The notes: generated by a model not told the origin, from the sequence alone. Positions 1-6,536 are shown, numbered from the stretch's first letter. The stretch is 13,532 nt of DNA from Rhodospirillales bacterium (GCA_016776525.1 JADHTD010000041.1:1-13532); one strand, 5' to 3'. Numbers and translations: made by a program.

Positions 1-35
1 ACAACAACGCGATCATGCAGTGGCCTGAATTTCAT
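1..35 (-). CDS. groES: GroES co-chaperonin (10 kDa chaperonin), N-terminal fragment
   Basis: The minus strand reads ATG and then codes for MKFRPLHDRVV before the window edge. This is the canonical GroES N-terminus. Only 11 codons are present and the rest lies to the left of the window. A strong ribosome binding site, GGAGGA, sits 5 bases before the ATG (plus positions 41-46). GroES caps the GroEL folding chamber in the cytoplasm, and groEL normally follows directly, here outside the window. The call rests on the short but characteristic peptide together with the CIRCE operator about 50 bases upstream of the start. Regulation is expected through HrcA and a heat-shock promoter. Confidence 0.93.
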   Translation of the reverse strand, partial: MKFRPLHDRVV

Positions 36-83
36 AGTCTTCCTCCGACAAAGTGTCTGATAAATAAGGTAAAAACTGATTTG

Positions 84-110
84 TTAGCACTCAGCCTCAG
101 CGAGTGCCAA
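84..110 (-). promoter_or_regulatory. CIRCE element (HrcA operator) of groESL
   Basis: The plus strand shows TTAGCACTC, nine spacer bases, then GAGTGCCAA. The consensus is TTAGCACTC-N9-GAGTGCTAA, so there is one mismatch and the spacer is exact. CIRCE is the binding site of the heat-shock repressor HrcA and is typically found before groESL or hrcA-grpE. Here it lies between the candidate promoter and groES, covering the expected transcription start. This implies that the genome encodes HrcA. Confidence 0.95.
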
Positions 111-113
111 GTT

Positions 114-142
114 CAATTAGTTTTGTTGACGGGAACTGTCAA
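114..142 (-). promoter_or_regulatory. Candidate groESL promoter
   Basis: On the minus strand TTGACA (plus 137-142) is followed after 17 bases by TAATTG (plus 114-119). The -35 region in context reads CCTTGACA, which would suit both a housekeeping sigma factor and an RpoH-type sigma factor with its CTTG core. The predicted start falls inside CIRCE, the usual arrangement for HrcA repression. The -10 box is a weak match. No intrinsic terminator is obvious between the upstream arnT-like stop codon (180) and this promoter, so some read-through from that operon is possible. Confidence 0.55.
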
Positions 143-179
143 GGCTTTGATGGGGAAAAACGGACGGAATCGGGAAAAA

Positions 180-1862
180 TCACCGTATTTTAGGTGTTTC
201 CTTGATTTTAGGTGTTTCCTTTGGCCGTTTCAGGATAACCGGGTCTTTGAGGGCTTCCTGGGTGTCCCAAATGATGATCAGGCCGCGGCGGGAAGGGTAG
301 ACAAAATCCGGCTTGAAGCCGTCGGCCACCGTTTTGTGGTAAGTGATGATCTTGCCGCGGGGGTTTTTCGGCAGCCATTCTCGGGCTTCGCCGTCGCCGA
401 TGATCGGAAACGGCTTTTCAATGCGGCCCAGGAAATTGTACTGGCCGTGGTATTTGCCATAATGGGCGATGGTATAGCCCTGCCGGTCCCACTGGCCGAG
501 TTTTAGGGCCGCCGGTTCCATGTTGTAGTGGCCGATCAGCATCGGCCTGAGCGCCGCGTGCACCACCAGGGCCAGCAGCACCGCAAGAGCGGCCAGCCCG
601 CCCAGGGATGTCATGTCTCCCTTGGGCGGTTTCAGCATGATGAACAAACCCCCGGCGATTATGCCCAGGCCCCACCAGGGTTCGATGAGGCCGAGCATGG
701 CCGCCGTATCCGCCCTCAGCGGCAGGAAAGGCGCCGCGATCAAGACCAGGCCGAGGGCGGCAAACAACAGACCGGGCCATAACAGGTCACGGCGGCGGTA
801 GGAGGGCTCCAGGCCCGGACGGCTCAACAGAAAGGCCAGCAACAAGGCGATGGCCGGAAATTCGGGCAGCAGGTAATGGGCCTGCTTGCCGCTGATGGCC
901 GTGAATACGATAAAGGCGGGGAGAAACCAGCAAAGCAACAGCCGCACGCCGCCGTCGCCAAGCGCGCGAGGCAAGGTCCGCGCCGCCCGCCACAGCGGCG
1001 GCCAGATCAGCCACGGTAAGATCATCGGCGGCAGGATGGCGCCATACCACCACCAGGGCCGCCCATGGGCAAAGGAATCGATCATACGGCCTGCCGACTG
1101 GCCCCAGAAAATAGCGTTGGCGTAGGCCTCGCCCCCGGCCAGGGCGGCGGGCACGGCCCAGGCCAGGCCGAGGGCAGCGCCACTTAAAACAGCGACAAGG
1201 GTACGCCCGTACCAGCGCCGCCAGTTGACGGTGGTGGACCCCTCGCTGAGCGCCGTCGCCCATAGTGGCGCCAGCAGGGCCACCGGAAGAATATGCAGCA
1301 GGATCGCCGGGCCCTTGGCCAGGATGCCGAGGCCGATGGCCAGTCCGACCAGCCAGAAACCCCGCCAACTGCCGGTGCGCCGGGCTTGCACCAGTCCGTA
1401 AAGGCCGAGCAGGGTGAAGAAAGCCAGGATCATATCGAACATGGTCAGTGTCGTGAAGAAGGTCCAGAACAGGCAGCCGATCAGGATAATCGGGGCCCGC
1501 CGCCGGATTCCTTCATAGAGCGGTCCGGGCCACAGGGTGCCGGCCAGGAGCACCGTGCAGATCAAGCTGCCCAGGCCGAACAGCGGCGCCACCAGACGCG
1601 GCCACCAGTCATTGACTCCGAAAAGCCCCCAGCCCAGATGCATCAGCCAGAATAATAACGGCGGCTTGTGGCTGTAGGTTTCGCCGTTCAGGTGGGGAAC
1701 CAGAAAATTTCCTTCCCGCCACATTTCCCAGGCCACCGCCAGATAGCGGGTCTCGTCGACCGGCAGCAGCGGCCGCGTCCAAACGGCAACGGCCATCAGC
1801 ACCACCCACATCAGGGCGGCCAGCCAGAGCCATCGGTTGCCGGTGAGTTGGCCTGCTGTCAT
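180..1862 (-). CDS. ArnT-like lipid-sugar glycosyltransferase (GT83 / PMT_2 family)
   Basis: A 560-residue polytopic inner-membrane protein of the ArnT/PMT-like family (GT-C fold). Such enzymes transfer a sugar from a polyprenyl-phosphate carrier to an acceptor on the periplasmic face; in ArnT the sugar is 4-amino-4-deoxyarabinose and the acceptor is lipid A. Visible hallmarks are the first helix (about 11-28), the acidic pair D36-E37 in the first periplasmic loop (PVDETRY), the SHKPP segment with K66, and an AKGP segment after several more helices. The C-terminal part (about 430-560) looks soluble. It is the last gene of a three-gene operon, starting 15 bases after the VTT gene stop. No arnA/B/D genes are present, so the sugar is unknown and an arnT name would be an over-call. 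The extreme C-terminus carries a six-residue duplication (KETPKI twice). Confidence 0.85.
   Translation of the reverse strand: MTAGQLTGNRWLWLAALMWVVLMAVAVWTRPLLPVDETRYLAVAWEMWREGNFLVPHLNGETYSHKPPLLFWLMHLGWGLFGVNDWWPRLVAPLFGLGSLICTVLLAGTLWPGPLYEGIRRRAPIILIGCLFWTFFTTLTMFDMILAFFTLLGLYGLVQARRTGSWRGFWLVGLAIGLGILAKGPAILLHILPVALLAPLWATALSEGSTTVNWRRWYGRTLVAVLSGAALGLAWAVPAALAGGEAYANAIFWGQSAGRMIDSFAHGRPWWWYGAILPPMILPWLIWPPLWRAARTLPRALGDGGVRLLLCWFLPAFIVFTAISGKQAHYLLPEFPAIALLLAFLLSRPGLEPSYRRRDLLWPGLLFAALGLVLIAAPFLPLRADTAAMLGLIEPWWGLGIIAGGLFIMLKPPKGDMTSLGGLAALAVLLALVVHAALRPMLIGHYNMEPAALKLGQWDRQGYTIAHYGKYHGQYNFLGRIEKPFPIIGDGEAREWLPKNPRGKIITYHKTVADGFKPDFVYPSRRGLIIIWDTQEALKDPVILKRPKETPKIKETPKIR
187..222. repeat. 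18-bp tandem duplication in the 3' end of the arnT-like gene
   Basis: Two adjacent 18-bp units (187-204 and 205-222) differ only at their last base. In the minus-strand reading frame they encode KETPKI twice, just before the final Arg and stop codon. The length is a multiple of three, so the frame is kept. It looks like a recent slippage duplication. Confidence 0.9.
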
Positions 1863-1877
1863 GACGCCTAATCCGTT

Positions 1878-2606
1878 TTAGCGCTCGCTGCCGTCGGCCG
1901 CCGCATGCGGGCCGTTTTGCAGGCTGCCGCCGAGTTCGCGTTCGATGTCGTCATCAAGGGATTTGCCATGCCGGTACTTCCTGTAAAGATATACTCCCAG
2001 CATGCCCGACAGAATGAAAAGGACAATACTGGCGCTGATTCTGTATTCCGGTTGCAGGGTGATACCGCTGCCGATCAGGGCGAAGATAAAGGTCTGCGGA
2101 ATATAGCCGATTGCCGATCCGCCGATGAAAGGAACAGGGTGTACGCTCGACACGCCGGCGGCCAGATTGGTGACGAAATTACTGCCGAGGGGCAAAAGCC
2201 GGATCAACAGAGTCATGGACAGCGGATTGTCGTGCAGGAAATCATCGACCTTTTTGATTTTTCCGGAATACCGGGATTTGACGAATTCCCGGCCCAGCAG
2301 ACGGGCATAATAAAAGGAAGCGGCGCAGCCGAAGGCCGTGGCGACAACGGCCAGCCCCGTTCCCATGGCGACGCCGAAAGCATAACCGCCGAGAAAGCCG
2401 ATGGCCTGGCGGGGCAGGCCGATGCCGGTAAAAGCCGCCCCGACGGCGAGGAAGACAAGCTTGCCCGAAACCCCGTTGCCGCTGACCACTGCGTCGATCC
2501 AGGCCTTGTCTAGGGCCGACCCGAATTCCGTCGTCTTCAGGATAATACCGATGGCGATCAGCGAGGCAATCAGGGCCAATCCGCGAAACAGAATGCGAAA
2601 GTTCAT
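1878..2606 (-). CDS. TVP38/TMEM64-family (VTT domain) membrane protein
   Basis: A 242-residue integral membrane protein of the VTT/DedA-like superfamily. An N-terminal helix (about 5-23) is followed by the glycine-rich re-entrant segment GFLGGYAFG (near residue 72), a small-residue-rich helix, the conserved RLLPLGSNFVTNLAAG region near residue 137 and two C-terminal helices. The tail is charged and hydrophilic. Related DedA and VTT proteins have been shown to move lipids across membranes, including undecaprenyl phosphate, but members of this branch are less well defined. The ATG has AGGA 8 bases upstream. It lies 24 bases after the GT2 gene and 15 bases before the arnT-like gene, so all three are very likely co-transcribed. 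A role in flipping or recycling the lipid carrier used by its neighbours is inference. Confidence 0.85.
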   Translation of the reverse strand: MNFRILFRGLALIASLIAIGIILKTTEFGSALDKAWIDAVVSGNGVSGKLVFLAVGAAFTGIGLPRQAIGFLGGYAFGVAMGTGLAVVATAFGCAASFYYARLLGREFVKSRYSGKIKKVDDFLHDNPLSMTLLIRLLPLGSNFVTNLAAGVSSVHPVPFIGGSAIGYIPQTFIFALIGSGITLQPEYRISASIVLFILSGMLGVYLYRKYRHGKSLDDDIERELGGSLQNGPHAAADGSER

Positions 2607-2630
2607 CGGATCGTCCTGGGATTGTGTGGA

Positions 2631-3419
2631 TCAGGTGTCATGGCGCCGGTCCGCCTCCTGCTCGACGATTGGATGGCAGGCCCGCCGCTGTAGCCACATA
2701 ACCCCGAACAGGTCGCTGATGCCGACCCACAGCCGGTCGAAAAGACCGTATTTGGAGATGCCTTGTTGGCGTGGGCGGTGGTTGACCGGCACCGAGACCA
2801 CCCGGCCGCCCTGGCGGATCATCAGCGCCGGCAGGAAACGGTGCATATGGTCAAAGGCCGGCATCTCCAGGAAGGTCTTGCGGGTGAAAATTTTGAGGCC
2901 GCAGCCGGTATCCGGTGTTTTGTCACCCAGCAATGTCGAACGGACGCCGTTGGCGACCTTCGACGACATCTTCTTCACCCAAGTGTCCCGGCGCCTGGCC
3001 CGGTGACCGGCGATCAGCAGGCTGTCCTGGTCGGCCTCTTCCTGCATGGCTTTTAAAAGCCGCGGGATATCGGCCGGATCGTTCTGGCGGTCGCCGTCGA
3101 GGGTGGCGATAAGCGGTGCCTTTGCCGTCCGTACGCCGCTGACGATAGAGGCGCTTTGTCCGGCGCAATCAAGGTGGCGGACTATTTTCAACTGCGGCAC
3201 AGTAGTGGCACAGCCGCGCAAGCGTTCGAGGGTCGCATCGGAACTGCCGTCATCGACATAAACGATTTCAAAGTTGCAGACCCCATCCAGGGCCGCTTGG
3301 ATTTCAGCAATCTGCGGGGCGATATTCTCTGCTTCATTGTGAACGGGCACGACGACGGAGAGCTCGGGACTGCCGTCCTTTTGCTCGTTGGTCGGTGCTG
3401 ATTGGTCTGAAGCGGCCAT
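2631..3419 (-). CDS. GT2 glycosyltransferase, polyprenyl-/dolichyl-phosphate sugar synthase type
   Basis: A 262-residue GT-A fold enzyme resembling DPM1/ArnC. It carries the N-terminal SVVVPVHNE strand (21-29), VDDGSSD (55-61) and the metal-binding DGD at 108-110 within DGDRQNDP. Such enzymes transfer a sugar from a nucleotide donor to polyprenyl phosphate on the cytoplasmic face. It lacks the two strong C-terminal transmembrane helices of ArnC, so it resembles the shorter DPM1-type enzymes; only an amphipathic stretch near the C-terminus could touch the membrane. I start it at the ATG ending at 3419, because a start 39 codons upstream (3536) adds a basic stretch unlike the family. No strong ribosome binding site is visible. 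It is the first gene of the GT2-VTT-ArnT-like operon and probably makes the lipid-linked donor for the third gene. The sugar is unknown. Confidence 0.85.
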   Translation of the reverse strand: MAASDQSAPTNEQKDGSPELSVVVPVHNEAENIAPQIAEIQAALDGVCNFEIVYVDDGSSDATLERLRGCATTVPQLKIVRHLDCAGQSASIVSGVRTAKAPLIATLDGDRQNDPADIPRLLKAMQEEADQDSLLIAGHRARRRDTWVKKMSSKVANGVRSTLLGDKTPDTGCGLKIFTRKTFLEMPAFDHMHRFLPALMIRQGGRVVSVPVNHRPRQQGISKYGLFDRLWVGISDLFGVMWLQRRACHPIVEQEADRRHDT

Positions 3420-3558
3420 GGTTCTGCTTAATCGGTTGATTACGGTTGACCGCTTATTACACCGGCATGACGAAGACGGCAAACTTCTTTGCGGGTCGCA
3501 GGGCGTTTGCCGCCTGACCGATGCCGCCAACCGCAAGCTGTTTGAGGTCGGGTTATAG
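3418..3558 (+). CDS. Possible 46-aa small ORF or gene remnant
   Basis: An open frame from the ATG at 3418 to the TAG at 3556-3558 would encode 46 residues. The second half (DEDGKLLCGSQGVCRLTDAANRKLFEVGL) looks protein-like: two Cys seven residues apart, mixed polar residues and mostly G or C at third positions. I do not recognise a family. The ATG overlaps the divergent GT2 start inside CCATGG, and there is no clear ribosome binding site. It could be a genuine small gene with a different start, the 3' end of a decayed gene, or a chance open frame. Confidence 0.25.
   Translation: MVLLNRLITVDRLLHRHDEDGKLLCGSQGVCRLTDAANRKLFEVGL
3433..3449 (-). promoter_or_regulatory. Direct repeat of CGGTTGA upstream of the GT2 operon, possible operator
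   Basis: CGGTTGA occurs at 3433-3439 and again at 3443-3449, one helical turn (10 bp) apart, starting 14 bases upstream of the GT2 start codon. Head-to-tail heptamers at such spacing are typical of response-regulator binding sites, but no known regulator is recognised. Chance occurrence is possible. Confidence 0.25.
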
Positions 3559-3727
3559 CGTACCGGCGGGGCGCTCTACCCGGGCTAATAGTCCGATCGT
3601 AAGCGGGTCGTTTAGCGGGCCGAGGTGCCGGAATCCACGGTTTATGTGTCGGCTTGTAGGCAGCATCCGCCGCGCGGGTTTTCATAAACCCTTTTTCGAT
3701 CCATCCCGGTCATGCTAAGGGATTGAT
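3559..3727. other. Rest of the divergent intergenic region between the GT2 operon and the ClC gene
   Basis: Together with 3420-3558 this forms a 308-bp divergent gap. Apart from the possible small ORF and the hairpin at 3676-3696 I see no gene in it. A minus-strand frame at 3440-3685 is open, but its proline/arginine-rich product and weaker third-position GC bias look like noise. Promoters for both flanking genes must lie here, but none matches consensus well. Confidence 0.5.
3676..3696 (+). terminator. Terminator-like hairpin in the leader of the ClC gene
   Basis: GGGTTT (3676-3681), a TCAT loop and AAACCC (3686-3691) form a perfect 6-bp stem, followed directly by five T residues (3692-3696). 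It ends 31 bases before the ClC start codon on the same strand. It could end a short upstream transcript (small ORF or small RNA at 3418-3690), attenuate ClC expression, or be fortuitous, since half of the stem is A-T. Confidence 0.45.
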
Positions 3728-5503
3728 ATGTTTGGATCCCGTATGACAGCCAGCCGCGTTCTGGTGCGGCTCCGCCGGTTCGTCAAGAACGACCAATTGA
3801 TCCTGTCGTTCCTGGCCCTGGCCGTCGGCGCCGCCACCGGCGGGGCGGTGGTTGCCTTTAGGGAAATCATCTCCGCTACCCAGACTTGGTTCTATGCCTC
3901 CGGTACGGAACGGCTTTTCCAGCATGCCCAGCACCTTCCCTGGTATTGGCTGGTGGCAGCCCCGGCCATCGGCGGCCTGTTGGTCGGCCTGCTGATCCGC
4001 TACGGCATGCCCAACAAGCGGCCTGTCGGCGTCGCCGACGTCATTGAAGCCAGTGCGCTTCGCGGCGGCCGAATGTCACTGACCGATGGTTTGCGCGGAG
4101 CCGTGGTTAACGCCGTGTCGGTTGGCGCCGGAGCTTCGGTGGGCCGCGAAGGCCCGGCCGTGCATCTGGGGGCGTCGCTCGGCGGTTGGCTGGCCAAGCG
4201 ACTGCATCTGACCCGATCCATGTCGCGGACGCTCTTGGGCTGCGGCGTGGCGGCGGCGGTGGCCGCCTCGTTCAATGCGCCGATCGCCGGGGCCTTGTTC
4301 GCCAATGAAGTGGTGATCGGCCATTACGCCATCAGCGCCTTTGCACCGACGGTTATTGCCAGCGTCACCGGCACTGCCATTTCGCGGGCTTTTTTCGGTG
4401 ATTTCCCGGCCTTCATCATCGCCGAACACAGCATTCAATCGTTCCTCGAATTTCCGGCCTTCGTCGGTCTCGGTATCCTTTGCGGCTTGGTCGCCATGGT
4501 GCTCATGCACTGGATTGGGTCAGTGCAGAAAGTGGTCGCCCAATCGCCCGTGCCCGATTGGGTCCGGCCCGGCATCGCCGGCCTCTTGATCGGCATTATC
4601 GCACTGGGGTTTCCGCAGGTTCTGGGCATCGGCTATGGCGCCACCGAAGCCGCCATGGGCAACGCTTTTTCGATGTCCATGCTGTTGGGCATCCTGTTCG
4701 CCAAGACGGTGGCGACCGCGATCAGTCTCGGCGGCGGTTTCGGCGGCGGTATCTTTTCGCCGGCGCTGGTCATCGGGTCCATGCTGGGCGCTGCTTATGG
4801 TCTCATCGCCACCCAAATTTTCCCCACACTATCATCCGGGCCGGGGGCTTATACCATTGCCGGCATGGGAGCGATGGCGGCGGCCGTTCTCGGGGCGCCG
4901 ATCTCGACGGCGTTGATCGTCTTTGAGATGACCGGCGATTACGCCCTGACCATGGCCCTGATGGTTTCCGTGGTGGTGGCTACCGTCATCACCCAGCAAC
5001 TGGGCATGCGCTCCTTCTTCACTTTCCAACTGGAACGCCGCGGTCTTGACCTCAAGGGAGGTTTCGAGCGGACTTTGATGCAATCCCTCAAGGTCGGCGG
5101 CATCCTGGTGCGCACCGATGATGTCGTCAGTCCCGACACCAGCCTGCAGAGCATCCGCGATAAGCTGCAAAGTTGTGTCTACGGGGAACTGTTCGTGGTC
5201 CGCGATAACGGCGAACTGGAAGGAACCATCACCCTTGCCGACCTCAGCGATTCGGCCTTCGACCATGACCTGGATGACCTCATCAAGGCCGACGACGTGG
5301 CCCGTTTGCATCCACCGGTGTTGAGCCGCTCGGACGATCTGGAAACGGCCATGCAGATGATCCGCGATACCGGCGAGGAACACATTGCCGTCGTCGAAGA
5401 TACCGAGAGTATGCGCTTCGTCGGGTGCCTGCATGTGCGTGATGTGCAGCGGGCCTATACCCGGGCCCTGGTGGCGACACGCCGCGAGGAACGGGGAGAG
5501 TAG
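3728..5503 (+). CDS. ClC-family chloride channel/transporter with C-terminal CBS domains
   Basis: A 591-residue inner-membrane anion transport protein. The ClC core spans about residues 20-440. GREGP (139-143) carries the gating glutamate E141, and GIFSP (341-345) with FEMTGDY further on form parts of the anion path. A regulatory C-terminal region (about 455-585) carries two CBS repeats that may bind nucleotides. At the position of the internal proton glutamate (E203 in E. coli ClcA, motif IIEEM) this protein has ANEVV, with V195. The central tyrosine region (LYSAIL in E. coli) aligns with FFTFQL, so Phe replaces Tyr. The GSGIP motif is replaced by a GVADVIEA-type segment. These changes resemble ClC channels and some bacterial relatives rather than a strict 2:1 chloride/proton exchanger. 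AAGGGA precedes the ATG by 5 bases. It is a single gene, divergent from the GT2 operon. Confidence 0.93.
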   Translation: MFGSRMTASRVLVRLRRFVKNDQLILSFLALAVGAATGGAVVAFREIISATQTWFYASGTERLFQHAQHLPWYWLVAAPAIGGLLVGLLIRYGMPNKRPVGVADVIEASALRGGRMSLTDGLRGAVVNAVSVGAGASVGREGPAVHLGASLGGWLAKRLHLTRSMSRTLLGCGVAAAVAASFNAPIAGALFANEVVIGHYAISAFAPTVIASVTGTAISRAFFGDFPAFIIAEHSIQSFLEFPAFVGLGILCGLVAMVLMHWIGSVQKVVAQSPVPDWVRPGIAGLLIGIIALGFPQVLGIGYGATEAAMGNAFSMSMLLGILFAKTVATAISLGGGFGGGIFSPALVIGSMLGAAYGLIATQIFPTLSSGPGAYTIAGMGAMAAAVLGAPISTALIVFEMTGDYALTMALMVSVVVATVITQQLGMRSFFTFQLERRGLDLKGGFERTLMQSLKVGGILVRTDDVVSPDTSLQSIRDKLQSCVYGELFVVRDNGELEGTITLADLSDSAFDHDLDDLIKADDVARLHPPVLSRSDDLETAMQMIRDTGEEHIAVVEDTESMRFVGCLHVRDVQRAYTRALVATRREERGE

Positions 5504-5562
5504 CCGTAATCCATTAAATACCGGGGGTGTGGCACCATTTTACCCGAAAAAGCGCAATTTTA

Positions 5563-5605
5563 GTCTTTTTTGGGGCATTTTGAGGTCTTTTTGGACTGTT
5601 TTGGT
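5563..5605. repeat. Imperfect T-rich tandem repeat downstream of the ClC gene
   Basis: Two adjacent units of about 21-22 bases (5563-5584 and 5585-5605) each begin GTCTTTTT and continue with TGG...TTTTG. They lie in a T-rich part of the 212-bp convergent gap between the ClC stop (5503) and the next gene (minus strand, ending at 5716). A short GGTG/CACC hairpin with an ATTTT tail near 5526-5541 is too weak to call a terminator. No ORF in this gap looks coding. Confidence 0.45.
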
Positions 5606-5712
5606 GGGTTTTCCGCCATTTGGAACGGATTAAAGGGCCGGTTCGCCAATAAAAGAGCACCGTAAATCCGTTAAGGTTCCCAAGCCAAGGTTAAGGGGCG
5701 CGGAATCTCGTG

Positions 5713-5942
5713 TTTCTAATTGGAGCGCGCCGACCCTCGTTTCTGAACGCCGAAGTTCTTGGTGTTGGCATTGCCGCCCGGTCCTTTGATCGAATTTGAG
5801 CCCGCATCAAATTGCCCCGGCCGGGGGGGTGGGCCGGGTTGGTCGGCGTTGGCTTTTCGCTTCCTGGCTTTCTCGGCCGCTTTCGCTTTGGCGCGCTCAC
5901 GGGCCCTGGCTTTGGTCATGTCTTCTTCGCCTTTCTAATTGG
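5713..5942. repeat. 11-bp direct repeat flanking the small basic gene
   Basis: TTTCTAATTGG occurs at 5713-5723, covering the stop codon of the 67-aa gene, and again at 5932-5942, just upstream of its start. The copies are identical and 219 bases apart. No mobile-element ends or target-site logic are visible otherwise. Confidence 0.35.
5716..5919 (-). CDS. Small highly basic hypothetical protein (67 aa)
   Basis: The first 24 residues form a Lys/Arg/Ala-rich segment (MTKARARERAKAKAAEKARKRK...) predicted to be a charged helix. The rest is rich in Pro, Gly, Asn and Lys, with short motifs such as PGQFDAGSNSIKGPGG and NTKNFG, and is probably disordered. It resembles small conserved proteins I associate with alphaproteobacteria, but I cannot name a family or function. 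Nucleic acid or ribosome binding would fit the charge and is only a guess. An AAAGGCGAAGAAG stretch precedes the ATG. The regular pattern of Lys/Arg/Ala codons argues for real coding. It stands alone, with wide gaps on both sides. The overlapping frame at 5691-5900 is a shadow. Confidence 0.7.
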   Translation of the reverse strand: MTKARARERAKAKAAEKARKRKANADQPGPPPRPGQFDAGSNSIKGPGGNANTKNFGVQKRGSARSN

Positions 5943-6134
5943 CTTTATTAAGATCCTCATCGTCAAAACGACGGTCTGTTTTCAGCCGGTTCAATGATCA
6001 GGGAGTTAACCTAGCACAGATAGCCGAGTATGTGAAAATGCCGCCCCACTCATGCCGCCCGGTCAAATCAAAATAGCATTCCCGGCATCTCCCGCCCTTT
6101 CACTGCCAGAGGACCGGCCTCTTTGACCCAGTCC
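5943..6134. other. Intergenic gap between the small basic gene and the bacteriohemerythrin gene
   Basis: Nothing in these 192 bases looks coding. It holds only a weak hairpin, AGAGG/CCTCT (6108-6122). On the minus strand this lacks a T tract, so it is not a convincing terminator for the hemerythrin gene. The promoter of the small basic gene must lie here or the gene is co-transcribed from upstream; I see no consensus match. Confidence 0.4.
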
Positions 6135-6536
6135 CTAACCGAGGTTCAGTTTGGCCATGCATTCCCGGTATTGGAAGTCCTCGCCCATGATGTGTTCGGT
6201 CAACCATGAATTCAGGAAGGCTATGATTTCGGCCTCCTGTTCGGCATCGGCGCCCCAGAGGACATCGTTATAATAATCGCGAAGCGAATCGCAGAGGACT
6301 TCATGCCGATGTTTGTGAGCGTCCAGTTGCTCATACCCGCATTGGGCCAAAAGCTCTTCTTCGCGGGCAAAGTGATAATGGGTATAGCGTTCCAGTTGGC
6401 GGAAAACCTCTTTAACCAAAAGGGTCTTTTTTGTCTCGACGGCTTCGAGATACCTGTTCAGCAGACCGATCAGGGTCTTGTGGTCGTTATCAATGACGGT
6501 GACGCCGACGCTTAAAGAGTCTTTCCATTCGATCAT
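6135..6536 (-). CDS. Bacteriohemerythrin (single-domain, non-heme diiron O2-binding protein)
   Basis: A 133-residue four-helix hemerythrin domain with all the diiron ligands in their usual spacing: H19 (DNDH), H55 and E59 (HYHFAREEE), H74 and H78 (HKHRH), and H115 and D120 (HIMGED). There is no signal peptide or extra domain, so it is a soluble cytoplasmic protein. Bacteriohemerythrins reversibly bind O2 and are common in microaerobic and magnetotactic or methane-oxidising bacteria, where they may store, deliver or sense oxygen. The start is supported by a GAGG 6-7 bases upstream and by the typical IEW opening. It lies downstream of the HtrA-like gene on the same strand but 139 bases away, so it probably has its own promoter. 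A perfect inverted repeat lies in that gap. Confidence 0.95.
   Translation of the reverse strand: MIEWKDSLSVGVTVIDNDHKTLIGLLNRYLEAVETKKTLLVKEVFRQLERYTHYHFAREEELLAQCGYEQLDAHKHRHEVLCDSLRDYYNDVLWGADAEQEAEIIAFLNSWLTEHIMGEDFQYRECMAKLNLG

Noticed and set aside
3478..3514. GGCAAAC...GTTTGCC inverted repeat in the divergent gap
   Set aside because: The loop is long, there is no T tract, and it lies inside a possible small ORF; not distinct from chance.
3420..3536. Longer start for the GT2 gene (39 extra codons)
   Set aside because: The extension is a basic, Ser/Arg/Cys-rich stretch unlike GT2 N-termini; the ATG at 3419 places the first beta strand at the usual distance.
3440..3685. 81-codon minus-strand frame upstream of the GT2 gene
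   Set aside because: The product is rich in Pro, Arg and Lys without a recognisable pattern, third-position GC is low for this genome, and no family is recognised.
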